DNA of 43,170 bases from assembly GCF_945957355.1 (NCBI RefSeq), contig NZ_CAMFKM010000027.1:1-43170 (forward strand), in the 5' to 3' direction. The notes below the pieces were generated by a model, which saw only the letters and a list, made by a program, of their open reading frames with translations, was not told the origin of the DNA and did not search any database. Shown piece after piece: positions 9,465 to 17,828 of this stretch. The stretch is from an uncultured Reyranella sp. (GTDB taxonomy: Bacteria; Pseudomonadota; Alphaproteobacteria; Reyranellales; Reyranellaceae). The first letter of the stretch is position 1. Each line of letters starts with the position of its first letter. Both the position numbers and the translations under genes were made by a program.

Positions 9465-10299
9465 AAACCGGCGGGCGCTTCTCGGCGAAGGCCCGGCGCG
9501 CTTCCCTGGCGTCTTCGGAGCCGTTCAGGATACCCCCGGCATTCGAGGTGAGGACCATGGTGGTCTCGAGCGTGCTGTCGAGGGCCGCGCGCATGATGCG
9601 CTTGCCGACCCATTGCACGAGTGGTGGTACCTTGATGATGCGGTCACACAGGGCCCGCGTCGTCTCCTCGAGCTTGTCCGATGCGACGAGGTGGTTGAGC
9701 ATGCCCCAGTCGTAGGCGCGCTGGGCGTCGAGTTCGCCGGTGTAGGCGAATTCCAGCGCGCGGCCGAGGCCGACCATCTTCGGCAAATAGTAAGAGCCTC
9801 CGTTCTCGATGATCTGTCCGGCATTGTGGTAGCCGATGAAGCGCGTCTTCTCGCAGCCGATGCGGATGTCGCAGTGAAGCGCCATGTCCATCCCCGAACC
9901 GACCGCGGGTCCGTTGATCATGGCGATGGTCGGCTTGCGGATCAGCGAGATGTCGCGGTGGAGCTTGGTGAAGCCGTGATAGAAGTGCTGGCGCGCGGCA
10001 TCGGGCCCCGCATGCGAGCCGCGGTTACCGGGGAACTCCTCGCCCGTCACCTCCGGCGGCAACTTCGAACGCAGGTCGGCACCGGCGCAGAAGACGCGGC
10101 CGACGCCGGTGAGCACGATCACGCGGATCTTCGGATCATCGTCGCCGGCACGCATGTATTCGCCGACCTTGGCGACCGTGCCGTTCTCCTCCGCCGTCCC
10201 GACGAGCGCGTTGAGCCGGTCCGGGCGGTTGAACCTGATCCAGAGGATCCCGTTCTCCTCGGGTTCGTAGGAAAGGTAATCGACGAGCTTCGGCGCCAT
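9451..10299 (-). CDS. Enoyl-CoA hydratase/isomerase family protein with atypical active site
   Basis: A 282-residue crotonase-fold protein. The N-terminal F-N-R-P-D-R-L-N-A-L, G-V-G-R-V-F-C-A-G-A-D-L (first oxyanion-hole segment) and N-G-P-A-V-G-S-G-M-D-M-A-L (second oxyanion-hole segment) are family hallmarks, so it should bind an acyl-CoA thioester. The two glutamates of classical hydratases are not conserved: the first position reads Asp (G-M-D-M) and the second falls in Y-H-N-A-G-Q. It may therefore be an isomerase, hydrolase or lyase rather than a hydratase. GGAGG lies upstream of ATG 10299. A GTG start five codons earlier is less likely. It lies downstream of the dioxygenase gene on the same strand, with a hairpin between them. 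Confidence 0.87.
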   Translation of the reverse strand: MAPKLVDYLSYEPEENGILWIRFNRPDRLNALVGTAEENGTVAKVGEYMRAGDDDPKIRVIVLTGVGRVFCAGADLRSKLPPEVTGEEFPGNRGSHAGPDAARQHFYHGFTKLHRDISLIRKPTIAMINGPAVGSGMDMALHCDIRIGCEKTRFIGYHNAGQIIENGGSYYLPKMVGLGRALEFAYTGELDAQRAYDWGMLNHLVASDKLEETTRALCDRIIKVPPLVQWVGKRIMRAALDSTLETTMVLTSNAGGILNGSEDAREARRAFAEKRPPVFKGQ

Positions 10300-10352
10300 G
10301 CGTGTTTCCTCCACTGCTGATTCGGCGGAGGCGGAGTATCGGCCGGTGCAAG

Positions 10353-10370
10353 GCCCCCGTCATGGGGGGC
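10353..10370. terminator. GC-rich hairpin between dioxygenase and crotonase genes
   Basis: GCCCCC and GGGGGGC arms enclose a 5-nt loop (GTCAT). On the minus strand it lies 15-32 nt downstream of the dioxygenase stop and before the crotonase start, which suits a terminator or attenuator. There is no long U-tract, so intrinsic termination is uncertain. Confidence 0.4.
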
Positions 10371-10384
10371 GTTTCGCAGGGCCC

Positions 10385-11251
10385 CTAGGCAGCTTCCTCC
10401 AGCGACGAGCAGATGCCGCTCACGCGGGTCTGGCGCATGTAGCGGCGGTGGCGGTCGGCGTCGTAGCCGCTGCCGGCATGCAGCAGGCAGCGATTGTCCC
10501 AGAGGACGACTTCGCCCGGCTGCCAGGCGTGATGGTAGACATGCTCGGGCTGGATCGCCTCGTCGGTCAGCGCGTCGATCAGCGCGCGACCCGCGGCGCG
10601 GTCCATGCCCTCGATCTCGCGGACGTGGCTGCCGAGGAACAGGTTCTTCGCCCCTGTCGCCGGATTGGTCCGCACCAGCCGTTGGCGCACCGGCGGCAGC
10701 GACGCAGCGAGTTCGGGTGAAACGGCATCGGGGGCGACCTTCGAACGCGAATAGACGTAGTCGTGTATCGCGATCAGCGGCTCGAGTTCGGCCTTTCGCT
10801 CCGGCGAGAGGCGTTCGTAGGCGGCGCGCAGGGATACGAACATCGTGATACCACCCTCGGACGGCGTCTCGTAGGCACACATGATCGAGAGGAAGGCCGG
10901 CACCGGTTTGAACGAGGCATCGGAGTGCCACATGTTGTTTCCGGTCAGGAAGATGGTCTTCTTGTGCGAGTTGCCCAGTACCGTGCCGTCCTGCTGGACG
11001 TTCCCGATGGTGCCGAAATACTCGGTCTTGCCGACGCTGGTATGGCTGGGCTCCGGACTGCCGAGCTGGCGCGTGAGGGCGAGCTGACGATCGTCATCCA
11101 TCGCCTGGTCGGGGAAGCAGACGAACGAGTAGCGATCGACCGCCGCGTTGATCTCCGCGACGAGGTCGGGCGCGAGCGGCTGGCTCACATCGACGCCGCG
11201 GATGCGGACGCCGAACTCGGGATGGAGTTCTTCGTAACGAAGCTGGGGCAT
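10385..11251 (-). CDS. TauD/TfdA family Fe(II)/2-oxoglutarate dioxygenase
   Basis: A 288-residue cytosolic dioxygenase of the taurine/2,4-D dioxygenase family, which couples 2-oxoglutarate decarboxylation to substrate hydroxylation. The iron-binding facial triad is complete: His109 and Asp111 in M-W-H-S-D-A-S-F, and His258 in N-R-C-L-L-H-A-G. The 2-oxoglutarate carboxylate arginine is in the R-R-Y-M-R-Q-T-R segment near residue 270. The N-terminal E-F-G-V-R-I-R-G-V-D is the family start. The true substrate (sulfonate, aryloxy acid or other carboxylate) cannot be told, and no sulfonate transporter is adjacent. A 176-bp gap separates it from the divergent glycosyltransferase-like gene. Confidence 0.92.
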   Translation of the reverse strand: MPQLRYEELHPEFGVRIRGVDVSQPLAPDLVAEINAAVDRYSFVCFPDQAMDDDRQLALTRQLGSPEPSHTSVGKTEYFGTIGNVQQDGTVLGNSHKKTIFLTGNNMWHSDASFKPVPAFLSIMCAYETPSEGGITMFVSLRAAYERLSPERKAELEPLIAIHDYVYSRSKVAPDAVSPELAASLPPVRQRLVRTNPATGAKNLFLGSHVREIEGMDRAAGRALIDALTDEAIQPEHVYHHAWQPGEVVLWDNRCLLHAGSGYDADRHRRYMRQTRVSGICSSLEEAA

Positions 11252-11427
11252 GGTGGGCGACCCTCCGGGATACCGTCGCTCGCAGTCTTTCCGATTTGCG
11301 GCGAGCGGACCAGCCCGGACCGCACCCTCAATCCCGCAGGTCGAGCTTTCCTCTCGAGCGGCGACTCGCTCGTCCTGCGCCCGGCGAAGCCGGTGTACAG
11401 TAAGCCGTCACCCCGGAAGCGAGACGC

Positions 11428-12549
11428 GTGAAGATCCTCTTTGCCATCAACCAGCTCTCCGAATTCGTCGGCGGTTCCCTCGTGCCGGTCGAGGTCGCGG
11501 AATATCTCCACGGGATGGGCCATGCCTGCACCATTGCGGCAAATCATGTCGACGAGCCGCTTGCGACCCTGGTGACCCGGCAGGGCATTGTCGTAACCGA
11601 CGAAATCCCGGCGTTGAATGCGTTCGATTTCGATCTCGTCTGGCTCCAGAATCACACGGCGCCGCTGTTGCGCTACGAACTCGTCGATGGATCGCGCGAG
11701 CGCACGCTCTTCGTGTTCGCGCATCTGTCGGGGCTGACGTTTCACGAGAATCCCGGCCTGGTTTTCGAGCCGTTGCTCGCCGATGTGACCATCGCCAACT
11801 CCGAAAACCTCAAACGGCACCTGACGCAACTCGACGTTCCACCCGACGGCATCGTCTTGTATCCCAACCCGGCACCCGCAGGATTCTGGCGCATCGACCC
11901 GGCCGCGGAACCGGCGCAAACGCCGACGACGGTGCAACTGATCTCGAATCACGCACCGCCGGAAATCATCGACGCTCTCGCTCTGTGCATCCAGCGCGGC
12001 ATCGATACAGCTCACATCGGACAGGCGGGCACGTACGTCAGGGTCACGCCCGAGATGCTCGGCGCCGGCAGTGCCGTCGTCTCCGTCGGCAAGAGCGTCC
12101 AGTATGCCGTCGCCAGAGGCATTCCCCCTTATATCTATGATCGGTGGGGAGGGCCGGGCTATCTGACCGTCGAGAACTTCGAGCGGGCCGCCAGCGCCAA
12201 TTTCTCCGGACGCTGCTGCTTTCGAAAGATCGACGCCCAACAGATTGCGGAGGAAATCGTCGAGGGATTCCCGGCAGCTTGCCGCTTCCTCGCCGGCTTG
12301 TCTCCCGGCCTCCTTCGGCGCTACCGGATGGAGCCGTATATCGACCAGCTTCTCTCGAGGATCGACTCTGCGCCGCCGAACGCCGCGCGGCTGGAGACAC
12401 TGATCCAGAAAGCCTCCTGGTTGAGCCGCGAAAGGTTCATGGCCCTTGGCATCCGTGACCACTTCAGGGGGCACAAGGCGGGGAACGCAAAGATCAGGCA
12501 GATGCGCCGTGAGACCAGGAAGCTGAAGCGAAGGCTGCAACCCGGCTGA
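11428..12549 (+). CDS. GT-B-like glycosyltransferase family protein
   Basis: A 373-residue protein starting from GTG 11428. The N-terminus (K-I-L-F-A-I-N-Q-L-S-E-F-V-G-G-S) is the classic first strand and glycine-rich loop of GT-B glycosyltransferases (GT4-like), followed by E-V-A-E-Y-L-H-G-M-G-H. The segment A-D-V-T-I-A-N-S-E-N-L-K-R near residue 130 matches the domain-linking strand where such enzymes announce the second lobe. The C-terminal lobe is divergent: I do not see the usual E-x7-E motif, and it ends in a very basic helix (M-R-R-E-T-R-K-L-K-R-R-L). It may be an inactive or highly diverged transferase. It stands alone, with a NUDIX gene converging on it 15 nt downstream. Confidence 0.62.
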   Translation: MKILFAINQLSEFVGGSLVPVEVAEYLHGMGHACTIAANHVDEPLATLVTRQGIVVTDEIPALNAFDFDLVWLQNHTAPLLRYELVDGSRERTLFVFAHLSGLTFHENPGLVFEPLLADVTIANSENLKRHLTQLDVPPDGIVLYPNPAPAGFWRIDPAAEPAQTPTTVQLISNHAPPEIIDALALCIQRGIDTAHIGQAGTYVRVTPEMLGAGSAVVSVGKSVQYAVARGIPPYIYDRWGGPGYLTVENFERAASANFSGRCCFRKIDAQQIAEEIVEGFPAACRFLAGLSPGLLRRYRMEPYIDQLLSRIDSAPPNAARLETLIQKASWLSRERFMALGIRDHFRGHKAGNAKIRQMRRETRKLKRRLQPG

Positions 12550-12564
12550 GTGCGTCCGAGCAGG

Positions 12565-13137
12565 CTACTCGGACAGGTCGAGCTTTCCCTCCATCCGGAG
12601 GATCCGGACGGCCTGCAGGGAAAGCACGCTCAGCGCGTCACGAATCTCCCCCGCCTCGACCATCCGGAACGCCTCGACGAGCGGAACGCGCCTTACCGCC
12701 AGCTCCTCCGTGGCTTCCGGTTCCGACTCACCCGGCGTGAGCCCCCAGGCCAGATAGGCGACCGCCCGCTCGTCCGAGACTGAGTTCGAAAGATCGGCCT
12801 CCAGTATCTTGCGCCAGTGGCGCGCTGTGAGCCCTGTCTCCTCGCGCAGCTCGCGGGCCGCCGAGTCGAGGGGATCGACGCCGTGCGCCCCGCCGCCCTC
12901 GGGGATTTCCCAACTGTAGGCATCCAACGGGAACCGGTACTGGCCGACCAGATAGGTGTGCCCCTCCGCATCGACCGGCACGACCCCGATGGCCAGGTTC
13001 TTGTAGTGCACCAGCCCATAGATGCCCGGCGTCTGTGCAGGCGTCAGAACCTCGTGATGGGTGAGCCGGATCCACGGGTTCTCGTACACGTCCTGCCGGG
13101 AGAGGATGGTCCAGGGGCCTTTCTTCGTTGCGGTCAT
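12565..13137 (-). CDS. NUDIX hydrolase, ADP-ribose pyrophosphatase-like
   Basis: A 190-residue cytosolic NUDIX hydrolase, probably cleaving a nucleoside diphosphate linked to another group such as ADP-ribose or a nucleotide sugar. The NUDIX box reads G-G-G-A-H-G-V-D-P-L-D-S-A-A and then R-E-L-R-E-E-T-G-L, so the catalytic R-E-x-x-E-E-x-G-L half is intact. The early Glu of the consensus is replaced by Val. The upstream E-I-P-E-G-G segment and the length fit the ADP-ribose pyrophosphatase branch. It is a single gene between the glycosyltransferase-like gene (convergent) and the SGNH hydrolase (divergent). Confidence 0.88.
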   Translation of the reverse strand: MTATKKGPWTILSRQDVYENPWIRLTHHEVLTPAQTPGIYGLVHYKNLAIGVVPVDAEGHTYLVGQYRFPLDAYSWEIPEGGGAHGVDPLDSAARELREETGLTARHWRKILEADLSNSVSDERAVAYLAWGLTPGESEPEATEELAVRRVPLVEAFRMVEAGEIRDALSVLSLQAVRILRMEGKLDLSE

Positions 13138-13246
13138 TGCGGGGGGCTCGGCTCTCTGGTTGGCATCGTGTCCTCTGCTGCAGCAGGTCGGTCTGTTTGC
13201 GCCAGCGTTTTCGTCCTAGGTTACCGGCGGAATTCCTGATTGAGCC

Positions 13247-14149
13247 ATGGCCGACAAATTTCTCCATGTCCATGATGGCGATCTCGGTTATGTCCCGCGC
13301 CCCGGAGTCCGCGGGAGCGTGCAGGCTGGCGGGCCGGTCACGATAGAAGCGAATGGATTCCGGTTTTCGGGCGACAAACCGGTTTCGGCTGATACGCCCA
13401 TATTGGCGGTCGGCGATTCCTTCACATACGGCGAGGACGTCGGCGACCTCGACGCCTGGCCTTCGCAGCTTCAATGGATGATCGGCCGCACCATCCTGAA
13501 CGGCGGCGTCAGCGGATACGGTTTGGACCAGATCGTCCTGCGCACCGAGCGGTTGGTGGCCCTGCATAAGCCGGCGCTGGTGATCGTCAGCATGATTGCA
13601 AACGACGTTCAACGTACCGAGTGGCGACGCCTGTGGTGGCACGACAAACCCTGGTTCGCCTTCGAGGAAGGGCGGCTCCTGCTGAGGGGTGTCCCGATAC
13701 CGGAACGCACGATACTGCCCCTGTCGATCCGGCGTCGGATGGAGCGGCTGCTCTTCGGATTGCCTCCCGCCCTTCAACAACTCACCGGGTATTCGATCCG
13801 GGTCCATCCCGCCGGCACCGGCGCCACGATTTCCCGGGCGCTCATCGAGCGTCTTGCCAACCTTCAGCTCGCGAGCCGGGTGAAGCTCGTGCTTGTCGCG
13901 CAATATGATGCCCATGCCTGGTTGGGCCGTGGCCAGGCGCAGGAACAAAGGAACGTGCTGGGTCCCCTTCTGCAATGCGCGGCGATGCGTGGGATCGAGA
14001 CACTGGACACGTTCCATCGACTCGCGGCGGAGCCAAGGCCGGGCGACTTCTACGCGACCCATCACATGAACGCGCGTGGCAATCAGATGATCGCCAGCCT
14101 GTTGGCCGCGAGAATGCGCACCTGGTCCGCTGAACTTCTTAGCGGTTAA
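13247..14149 (+). CDS. SGNH/GDSL hydrolase family protein
   Basis: A 300-residue SGNH-fold esterase or acyl-modifying protein. Block I is A-V-G-D-S-F-T-Y-G-E-D with nucleophile Ser58. Block II Gly lies in G-G-V-S-G-Y-G-L, block III Asn in M-I-A-N-D-V and block V in H-H-M-N-A-R-G-N with the catalytic His near residue 276. The family hydrolyses or transfers acyl groups on lipids or glycans. No signal peptide is seen, although a few relatives with this layout act on surface polysaccharides. Its stop shares the TTAA tetranucleotide with the stop of the convergent SnoaL-like gene. Confidence 0.83.
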   Translation: MADKFLHVHDGDLGYVPRPGVRGSVQAGGPVTIEANGFRFSGDKPVSADTPILAVGDSFTYGEDVGDLDAWPSQLQWMIGRTILNGGVSGYGLDQIVLRTERLVALHKPALVIVSMIANDVQRTEWRRLWWHDKPWFAFEEGRLLLRGVPIPERTILPLSIRRRMERLLFGLPPALQQLTGYSIRVHPAGTGATISRALIERLANLQLASRVKLVLVAQYDAHAWLGRGQAQEQRNVLGPLLQCAAMRGIETLDTFHRLAAEPRPGDFYATHHMNARGNQMIASLLAARMRTWSAELLSG

Positions 14150-14568
14150 GCTCCAACGCGTCGCTCCTGCTTCTCGATGAGTTCGTCGGCGTGCCGGTGG
14201 ACCAGGCGCCAGCGTCCGCCTTCCAGGCGGAACGTCTGGGTCACGCGCAGGTCGAGGACCGGCAGGGGTTGGCCGTCCGGCGCCTTCCGCACCCATCGTT
14301 CCAGGCTGACCAGGCAGGCCACGTCCTGCCCCACGATTTCGGCTACGACCCGTTGTTTGTAGGCGCCCCCGTGGAAATGCGAGGCCGCCCAGGCGAGCCG
14401 CGGCCCGACCTCGGCCCAGCCGCGCTCGACGCCGCCGAAGCCGCCCATCACCGTCACGTCGCCGGCATGGGAAAACAGCGCCTGCAGCGGGCCGGCGTCG
14501 CCGTCCATGAAGGCCTCCTGGGCCGACTGCAGCTCGGTCATCGCGCTTTTCGAGCTCTCGTCCGGCAT
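14146..14568 (-). CDS. SnoaL-like/NTF2-fold protein
   Basis: A 140-residue small alpha+beta-barrel protein of the SnoaL-like/DUF4440 type. Typical marks are A-F-M-D-G-D-A-G-P-L-Q-A-L-F in the first helices, the central G-G-F-G-G-V-E-R-G-W loop and R-W-R-L-V-H-R-H-A-D near the C-terminus, which is the usual last strand of this fold. Members are often enzymes of unknown substrate or ligand-binding proteins. ATG 14568 is preceded by GGAGG at good spacing and is chosen over the ATG 33 nt further upstream. No specific function can be assigned. Confidence 0.78.
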   Translation of the reverse strand: MPDESSKSAMTELQSAQEAFMDGDAGPLQALFSHAGDVTVMGGFGGVERGWAEVGPRLAWAASHFHGGAYKQRVVAEIVGQDVACLVSLERWVRKAPDGQPLPVLDLRVTQTFRLEGGRWRLVHRHADELIEKQERRVGA

Positions 14569-14703
14569 CTTGAGCCTCCGTCCTGCGGCAGCTGCGTCCA
14601 TTATTCTCGGGTCGATTTTTCAGAAAAGCGACGATTTCTGCCTTAGTTCTGCATCATAATTCCCGCAAACTCGGGGACTGGGGCAATAACAGTGAGGCTG
14701 GCG

Positions 14704-16608
14704 ATGAAGAGACGTGTTCTGACGCAGGCACTGTTGATGGGGCTGGTGGCGCGGGGCGCCCCTGCCTTTGCCGCCAATCCCCTGCCGGCGCTGCAGGAGA
14801 CCCGCGGTCTGCTGGACAAGGTGAAGTCGGGCGCGCTGCCCCCGGTCGACAAGCGTCTTCCCAAGCAGCCGCGTGTGATCGAGAGCTTCTCGGGCGCCGA
14901 CGGCATCGGCCGGCAGGGCGGCCAGCTCAACATGCTGGTCGCGGCCACGCGCGATACCCGCCTGATGACCGTCTACAGCTACACCCGGCTGATCGTCTAC
15001 GACGACAAGTTCAAGCTGCACCCCGACATCCTCGAGAGCTACGAAGTCAAGGAAGGCCGCGAGTTCACCTTCAAGCTGCGGGCCGGACACAAATGGTCCG
15101 ACGGCCACCCATTCACGACCGAGGACTTCCGCTTCTTCTGGGAGGACATTGCCAACAACAAGGACCTGTCGCCAAACGGTCCCTCCGTCGAACTGCTGGT
15201 CGAGGGCAAGCCACCCAGGGTCGAGATCCTCGACGAGGTCACGATCCGCTACAGCTGGGACAAACCCAACCCCGACTTCATCGAAAGCCAGGCGCGTGCC
15301 GCGCCGCTGTTCCTGTTCCGCCCGGCCCACTACCTGAAGACGCTGCACGGCAAGTACGCCGACGAGGAGGAAATCCTCAAACGCCACAAGGGAAGCCGCT
15401 GGGCCAACGTCTTCAAGCGCCAGGACGCGATGTACGGCAACAGCAACGTCGACCTGCCGACGCTCAACCCGTGGGTCCTCACCACGGTGCCGCCGGCCCA
15501 GCGCTTCGTCTTCGTGCGCAACCCCTACTTCCACCGAATCGACAGCAAGGGCCAGCAGCTGCCCTACATCAACGACGTGATCATGACGGTGGTGGCCGCC
15601 AACCTGATCCCCGCCAAGGCGGGCCTGGGCGAATCAGACCTGCAGCCGCGCTATCTCGGCCTGCGCGACTTCACCTTCCTGCGCGACGCTGCCAAGACCT
15701 CCGGCATCAAGGCGCTCCTGTGGGAGAAGGGGTCGGGCTCGGAGGTCGCCTTCTATCCGAACATGAATGCCAACGACGAGACCTGGCGCAAGCTCAACCG
15801 CGACGTCCGCTTCCGGCGCGCCCTCTCCCTGGCGATCGACCGGCACGAGTTGAGCGAAGTGGTCTACAGCGGCCTGGCCAAGCCTTCGGCCAACACGATC
15901 ATGCCGCGCTCGCCCCTGTTCAAGCCGGAGTACGCCACCAAGTGGGCGACCTACGACGTCAAGGCGGCCAACAAACTGCTCGACGAGATCGGGCTCACCA
16001 AGAAGGGCAGCGACGGCATCCGCCTGCTGCCCAATGGCCAGCCCGCGATGTTCGTGATCGAACATTCCAGCGAGAAGGCCGACGAGGTCGACAACATGAC
16101 CCTCGTGATCGACCAGTGGAAGAAGATCGGCATCAAGGCGCTGCTCAAGCCGCAGACCACGGACAACTTCCGTCTGCGCACCACCTCCGGCGAGGCGATC
16201 ATGACCGCCTATGCCGGCGTGACAACGGCCGCGCCGACCGTCGACACCAGCCCGCGCGAGTTCACGCCGGTGATGCAGGGCGGACTGCAATGGCCGAAAT
16301 GGGGCCTCTACGTCGAATCCAAGGGCAAGCAGGGCGAGCCCTGCGACATGGAGGTCGGCAAGAAGCTGCTCGAACTGTTGGCGCGCTGGGAGAAAGCGGT
16401 GGACGCCGCGGAGAAGCGCAAAGCCTGGGAGGACATCCTCTCGGTCAATGCCGACGAGGTGTTCTCGATCGGCACGGTGAACGAGGTGCGCCAGCCGGTC
16501 ACGGTCGGCAAGAAGGTCCGCAACGTGCCGGACAAGGGTTACTGGGCCTGGGATCCGGGCGGATATATCGGCCTCTACGAGCCCGACACCTTCTGGATCG
16601 CCAGCTAG
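14704..16608 (+). CDS. ABC transporter substrate-binding protein, oligopeptide type (SBP_bac_5)
   Basis: A 634-residue family 5 solute-binding protein, longer than the usual 500-550. It has a Sec signal (M-K-R-R-V-L-T-Q-A, cleavage after A-F-A near residue 23) and then a polar linker of about 55 residues before the domain. Family marks are L-R-A-G-H-K-W-S-D-G-H-P-F-T-T-E-D-F and D-V-R-F-R-R-A-L-S-L-A-I-D-R. It would deliver peptides or similar solutes to an ABC permease, but none is adjacent, so it is an orphan. ATG 14704 has GAGG 7 nt upstream, while GTG 14692 would add four residues before the signal peptide. The long variant is common in alphaproteobacteria. Confidence 0.9.
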   Translation: MKRRVLTQALLMGLVARGAPAFAANPLPALQETRGLLDKVKSGALPPVDKRLPKQPRVIESFSGADGIGRQGGQLNMLVAATRDTRLMTVYSYTRLIVYDDKFKLHPDILESYEVKEGREFTFKLRAGHKWSDGHPFTTEDFRFFWEDIANNKDLSPNGPSVELLVEGKPPRVEILDEVTIRYSWDKPNPDFIESQARAAPLFLFRPAHYLKTLHGKYADEEEILKRHKGSRWANVFKRQDAMYGNSNVDLPTLNPWVLTTVPPAQRFVFVRNPYFHRIDSKGQQLPYINDVIMTVVAANLIPAKAGLGESDLQPRYLGLRDFTFLRDAAKTSGIKALLWEKGSGSEVAFYPNMNANDETWRKLNRDVRFRRALSLAIDRHELSEVVYSGLAKPSANTIMPRSPLFKPEYATKWATYDVKAANKLLDEIGLTKKGSDGIRLLPNGQPAMFVIEHSSEKADEVDNMTLVIDQWKKIGIKALLKPQTTDNFRLRTTSGEAIMTAYAGVTTAAPTVDTSPREFTPVMQGGLQWPKWGLYVESKGKQGEPCDMEVGKKLLELLARWEKAVDAAEKRKAWEDILSVNADEVFSIGTVNEVRQPVTVGKKVRNVPDKGYWAWDPGGYIGLYEPDTFWIAS

Positions 16609-16662
16609 CGATCCAGAGGCCGGTCGGCGAGAACGATCGCGGGGCCCGTCACTGGGTCCCGG

Positions 16663-17028
16663 TCACTGGGGCTTGAGCGGGCCCTCGAAGAGGCAGTAGC
16701 CGTCGAGCATGATGGTCGACGCGCCGGGCTTGACCGAGCCCACCACGTCCATCTTGTTGCCGCCACCCACGATGGTGGTCGTCTTGAACTTCATGTCGGG
16801 ACCCAGCTTCGCCTTGAAGCCGCGCTCGGGGCGGCCTTCCTGCTGGAACCATCCATCGACGTCGGTGCCGACGACCGTGACCTTGATCGTCATCTTGTAG
16901 GTCGGGCATTTGCCGCTGCCGGGCACGTTCAGCCCGTAGCCCGTCCACGTCCACACGGCCGGCTCGGCCGAAGCGGGAAACACAGGAAGAAGAGCGACCA
17001 GGGCGGCCACGGCGACTTTTTTCAGCAT
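16663..17028 (-). CDS. Exported protein of unknown function, 121 residues
   Basis: A small secreted protein. From ATG 17028, preceded by GAGGG, it has a clean Sec signal peptide (M-L-K-K-V-A-V-A-A-L, cleavage after A-S-A near residue 21). The mature domain of about 100 residues is rich in beta-type sequence, with W-T-W-T-G-Y-G near its start, G-S-G-K-C-P-T-Y-K-M-T-I-K-V, V-D-G-W-F-Q-Q-E-G and a final Cys in Y-C-L-F-E-G. Two cysteines could pair. The open frame extends upstream to 17136, but that would bury the signal peptide. I do not recognise the family. Confidence 0.68.
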   Translation of the reverse strand: MLKKVAVAALVALLPVFPASAEPAVWTWTGYGLNVPGSGKCPTYKMTIKVTVVGTDVDGWFQQEGRPERGFKAKLGPDMKFKTTTIVGGGNKMDVVGSVKPGASTIMLDGYCLFEGPLKPQ

Positions 17029-17132
17029 CGATTTTCCCTCACCGGAAGGTGGCAACGAACACGCAATCTCTATGTGAATTCTAGCCATATTCGATGCCGA
17101 AATCGCGCCGTTTTGAAGGCACCCGTTCGCCC

Positions 17133-17354
17133 TCATCGGACGCGCTTTTTACCGGCCTTGCCGGGCTTGCGCCCGCTGCCGCCCCTGACCGGGCCGGTCT
17201 TGGAGGCGAGCGCGGTCTGCAGCGCCTTCTCCGCCTCCCGGATCTTGGCTTCGCGCCTCGGGTCCTCCGCCGGGAGGTTGCGGGCGAAATTGAGCCGGGC
17301 CTCCGCCCGCTGCAGGAACATCGCCTTCTTGGCTTCGGAAATCGGCTGGCCCAT
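17133..17354 (-). CDS. Small basic helical protein, 73 residues
   Basis: A short protein with a long amphipathic helix (about residues 5-52, rich in Ala, Glu, Arg and Lys) and a strongly basic glycine-rich tail, G-G-S-G-R-K-P-G-K-A-G-K-K-R-V-R. Such tails often bind nucleic acids, but no family was recognised. AGGAG lies upstream of the ATG at good spacing, and the codon use matches the chromosomal genes around it. It follows another small gene (17379-17654) on the same strand with a 24-nt gap, so the two are probably co-transcribed. Confidence 0.6.
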   Translation of the reverse strand: MGQPISEAKKAMFLQRAEARLNFARNLPAEDPRREAKIREAEKALQTALASKTGPVRGGSGRKPGKAGKKRVR

Positions 17355-17378
17355 GAACTCTCCTGCCGGACTCCGGCG

Positions 17379-17654
17379 TCATTTGCGGCCCGGCAACTTA
17401 TCTCCTTTTCGGACCGCCGGGGGCACCTCCGTTTCGGAACTGCCCTCGTCGACGGGCCGGTCGACCGTGGGTTCCAGTCCATAACGGCCGCCGTTGACCT
17501 CGTCCTCGCGCTCGTAGCCCGGCCCCTCCTCGGCATCGGCGCCGTAGACGCCTTTCTCGCGCTGCTCCTCGCGACGGGCTTCCTTTGCCTGTTCGGTGCC
17601 GCTGTAACTGGCTGAAGCCTCGTTCGGGTCGGGCTTTCTGGGCGTACGGGCCAT
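17379..17654 (-). CDS. Small acidic hydrophilic protein, 91 residues
   Basis: A highly charged protein without hydrophobic core segments, starting M-A-R-T-P-R-K-P-D-P-N-E. It contains E-Q-A-K-E-A-R-R-E-E-Q-R-E-K-G and then acidic and glycine-rich stretches, which suggests it is mostly disordered. GGAG lies 6 nt before ATG 17654, so I prefer this start to the ATG at 17672. It forms a likely two-gene unit with 17133-17354. No function is recognisable. Similar small stress-associated hydrophilic proteins are common in alphaproteobacteria, but that link is only a guess. Confidence 0.6.
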   Translation of the reverse strand: MARTPRKPDPNEASASYSGTEQAKEARREEQREKGVYGADAEEGPGYEREDEVNGGRYGLEPTVDRPVDEGSSETEVPPAVRKGDKLPGRK

Positions 17655-17828
17655 GTGATTCTCCGTCGGCATTATGGGTTCGGCCCTTGTGAACGCGCTC
17701 GCCCCACCGACGGATGCAGGGGGCGAACAAGGCCCGGCAGCCCTTGACTTGCCTCAAGTATCGCCCTGCTGTGTGCCTGTACGATGCGCGAATGGCGCGG
17801 CCCCGCTGCCCTTCGAAGGATGCCGTCG

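Noticed and set aside
11185..12540. Long minus-strand frame opposite the glycosyltransferase-like gene
   Set aside because: No protein motifs. The plus-strand product has a recognisable GT-B start.
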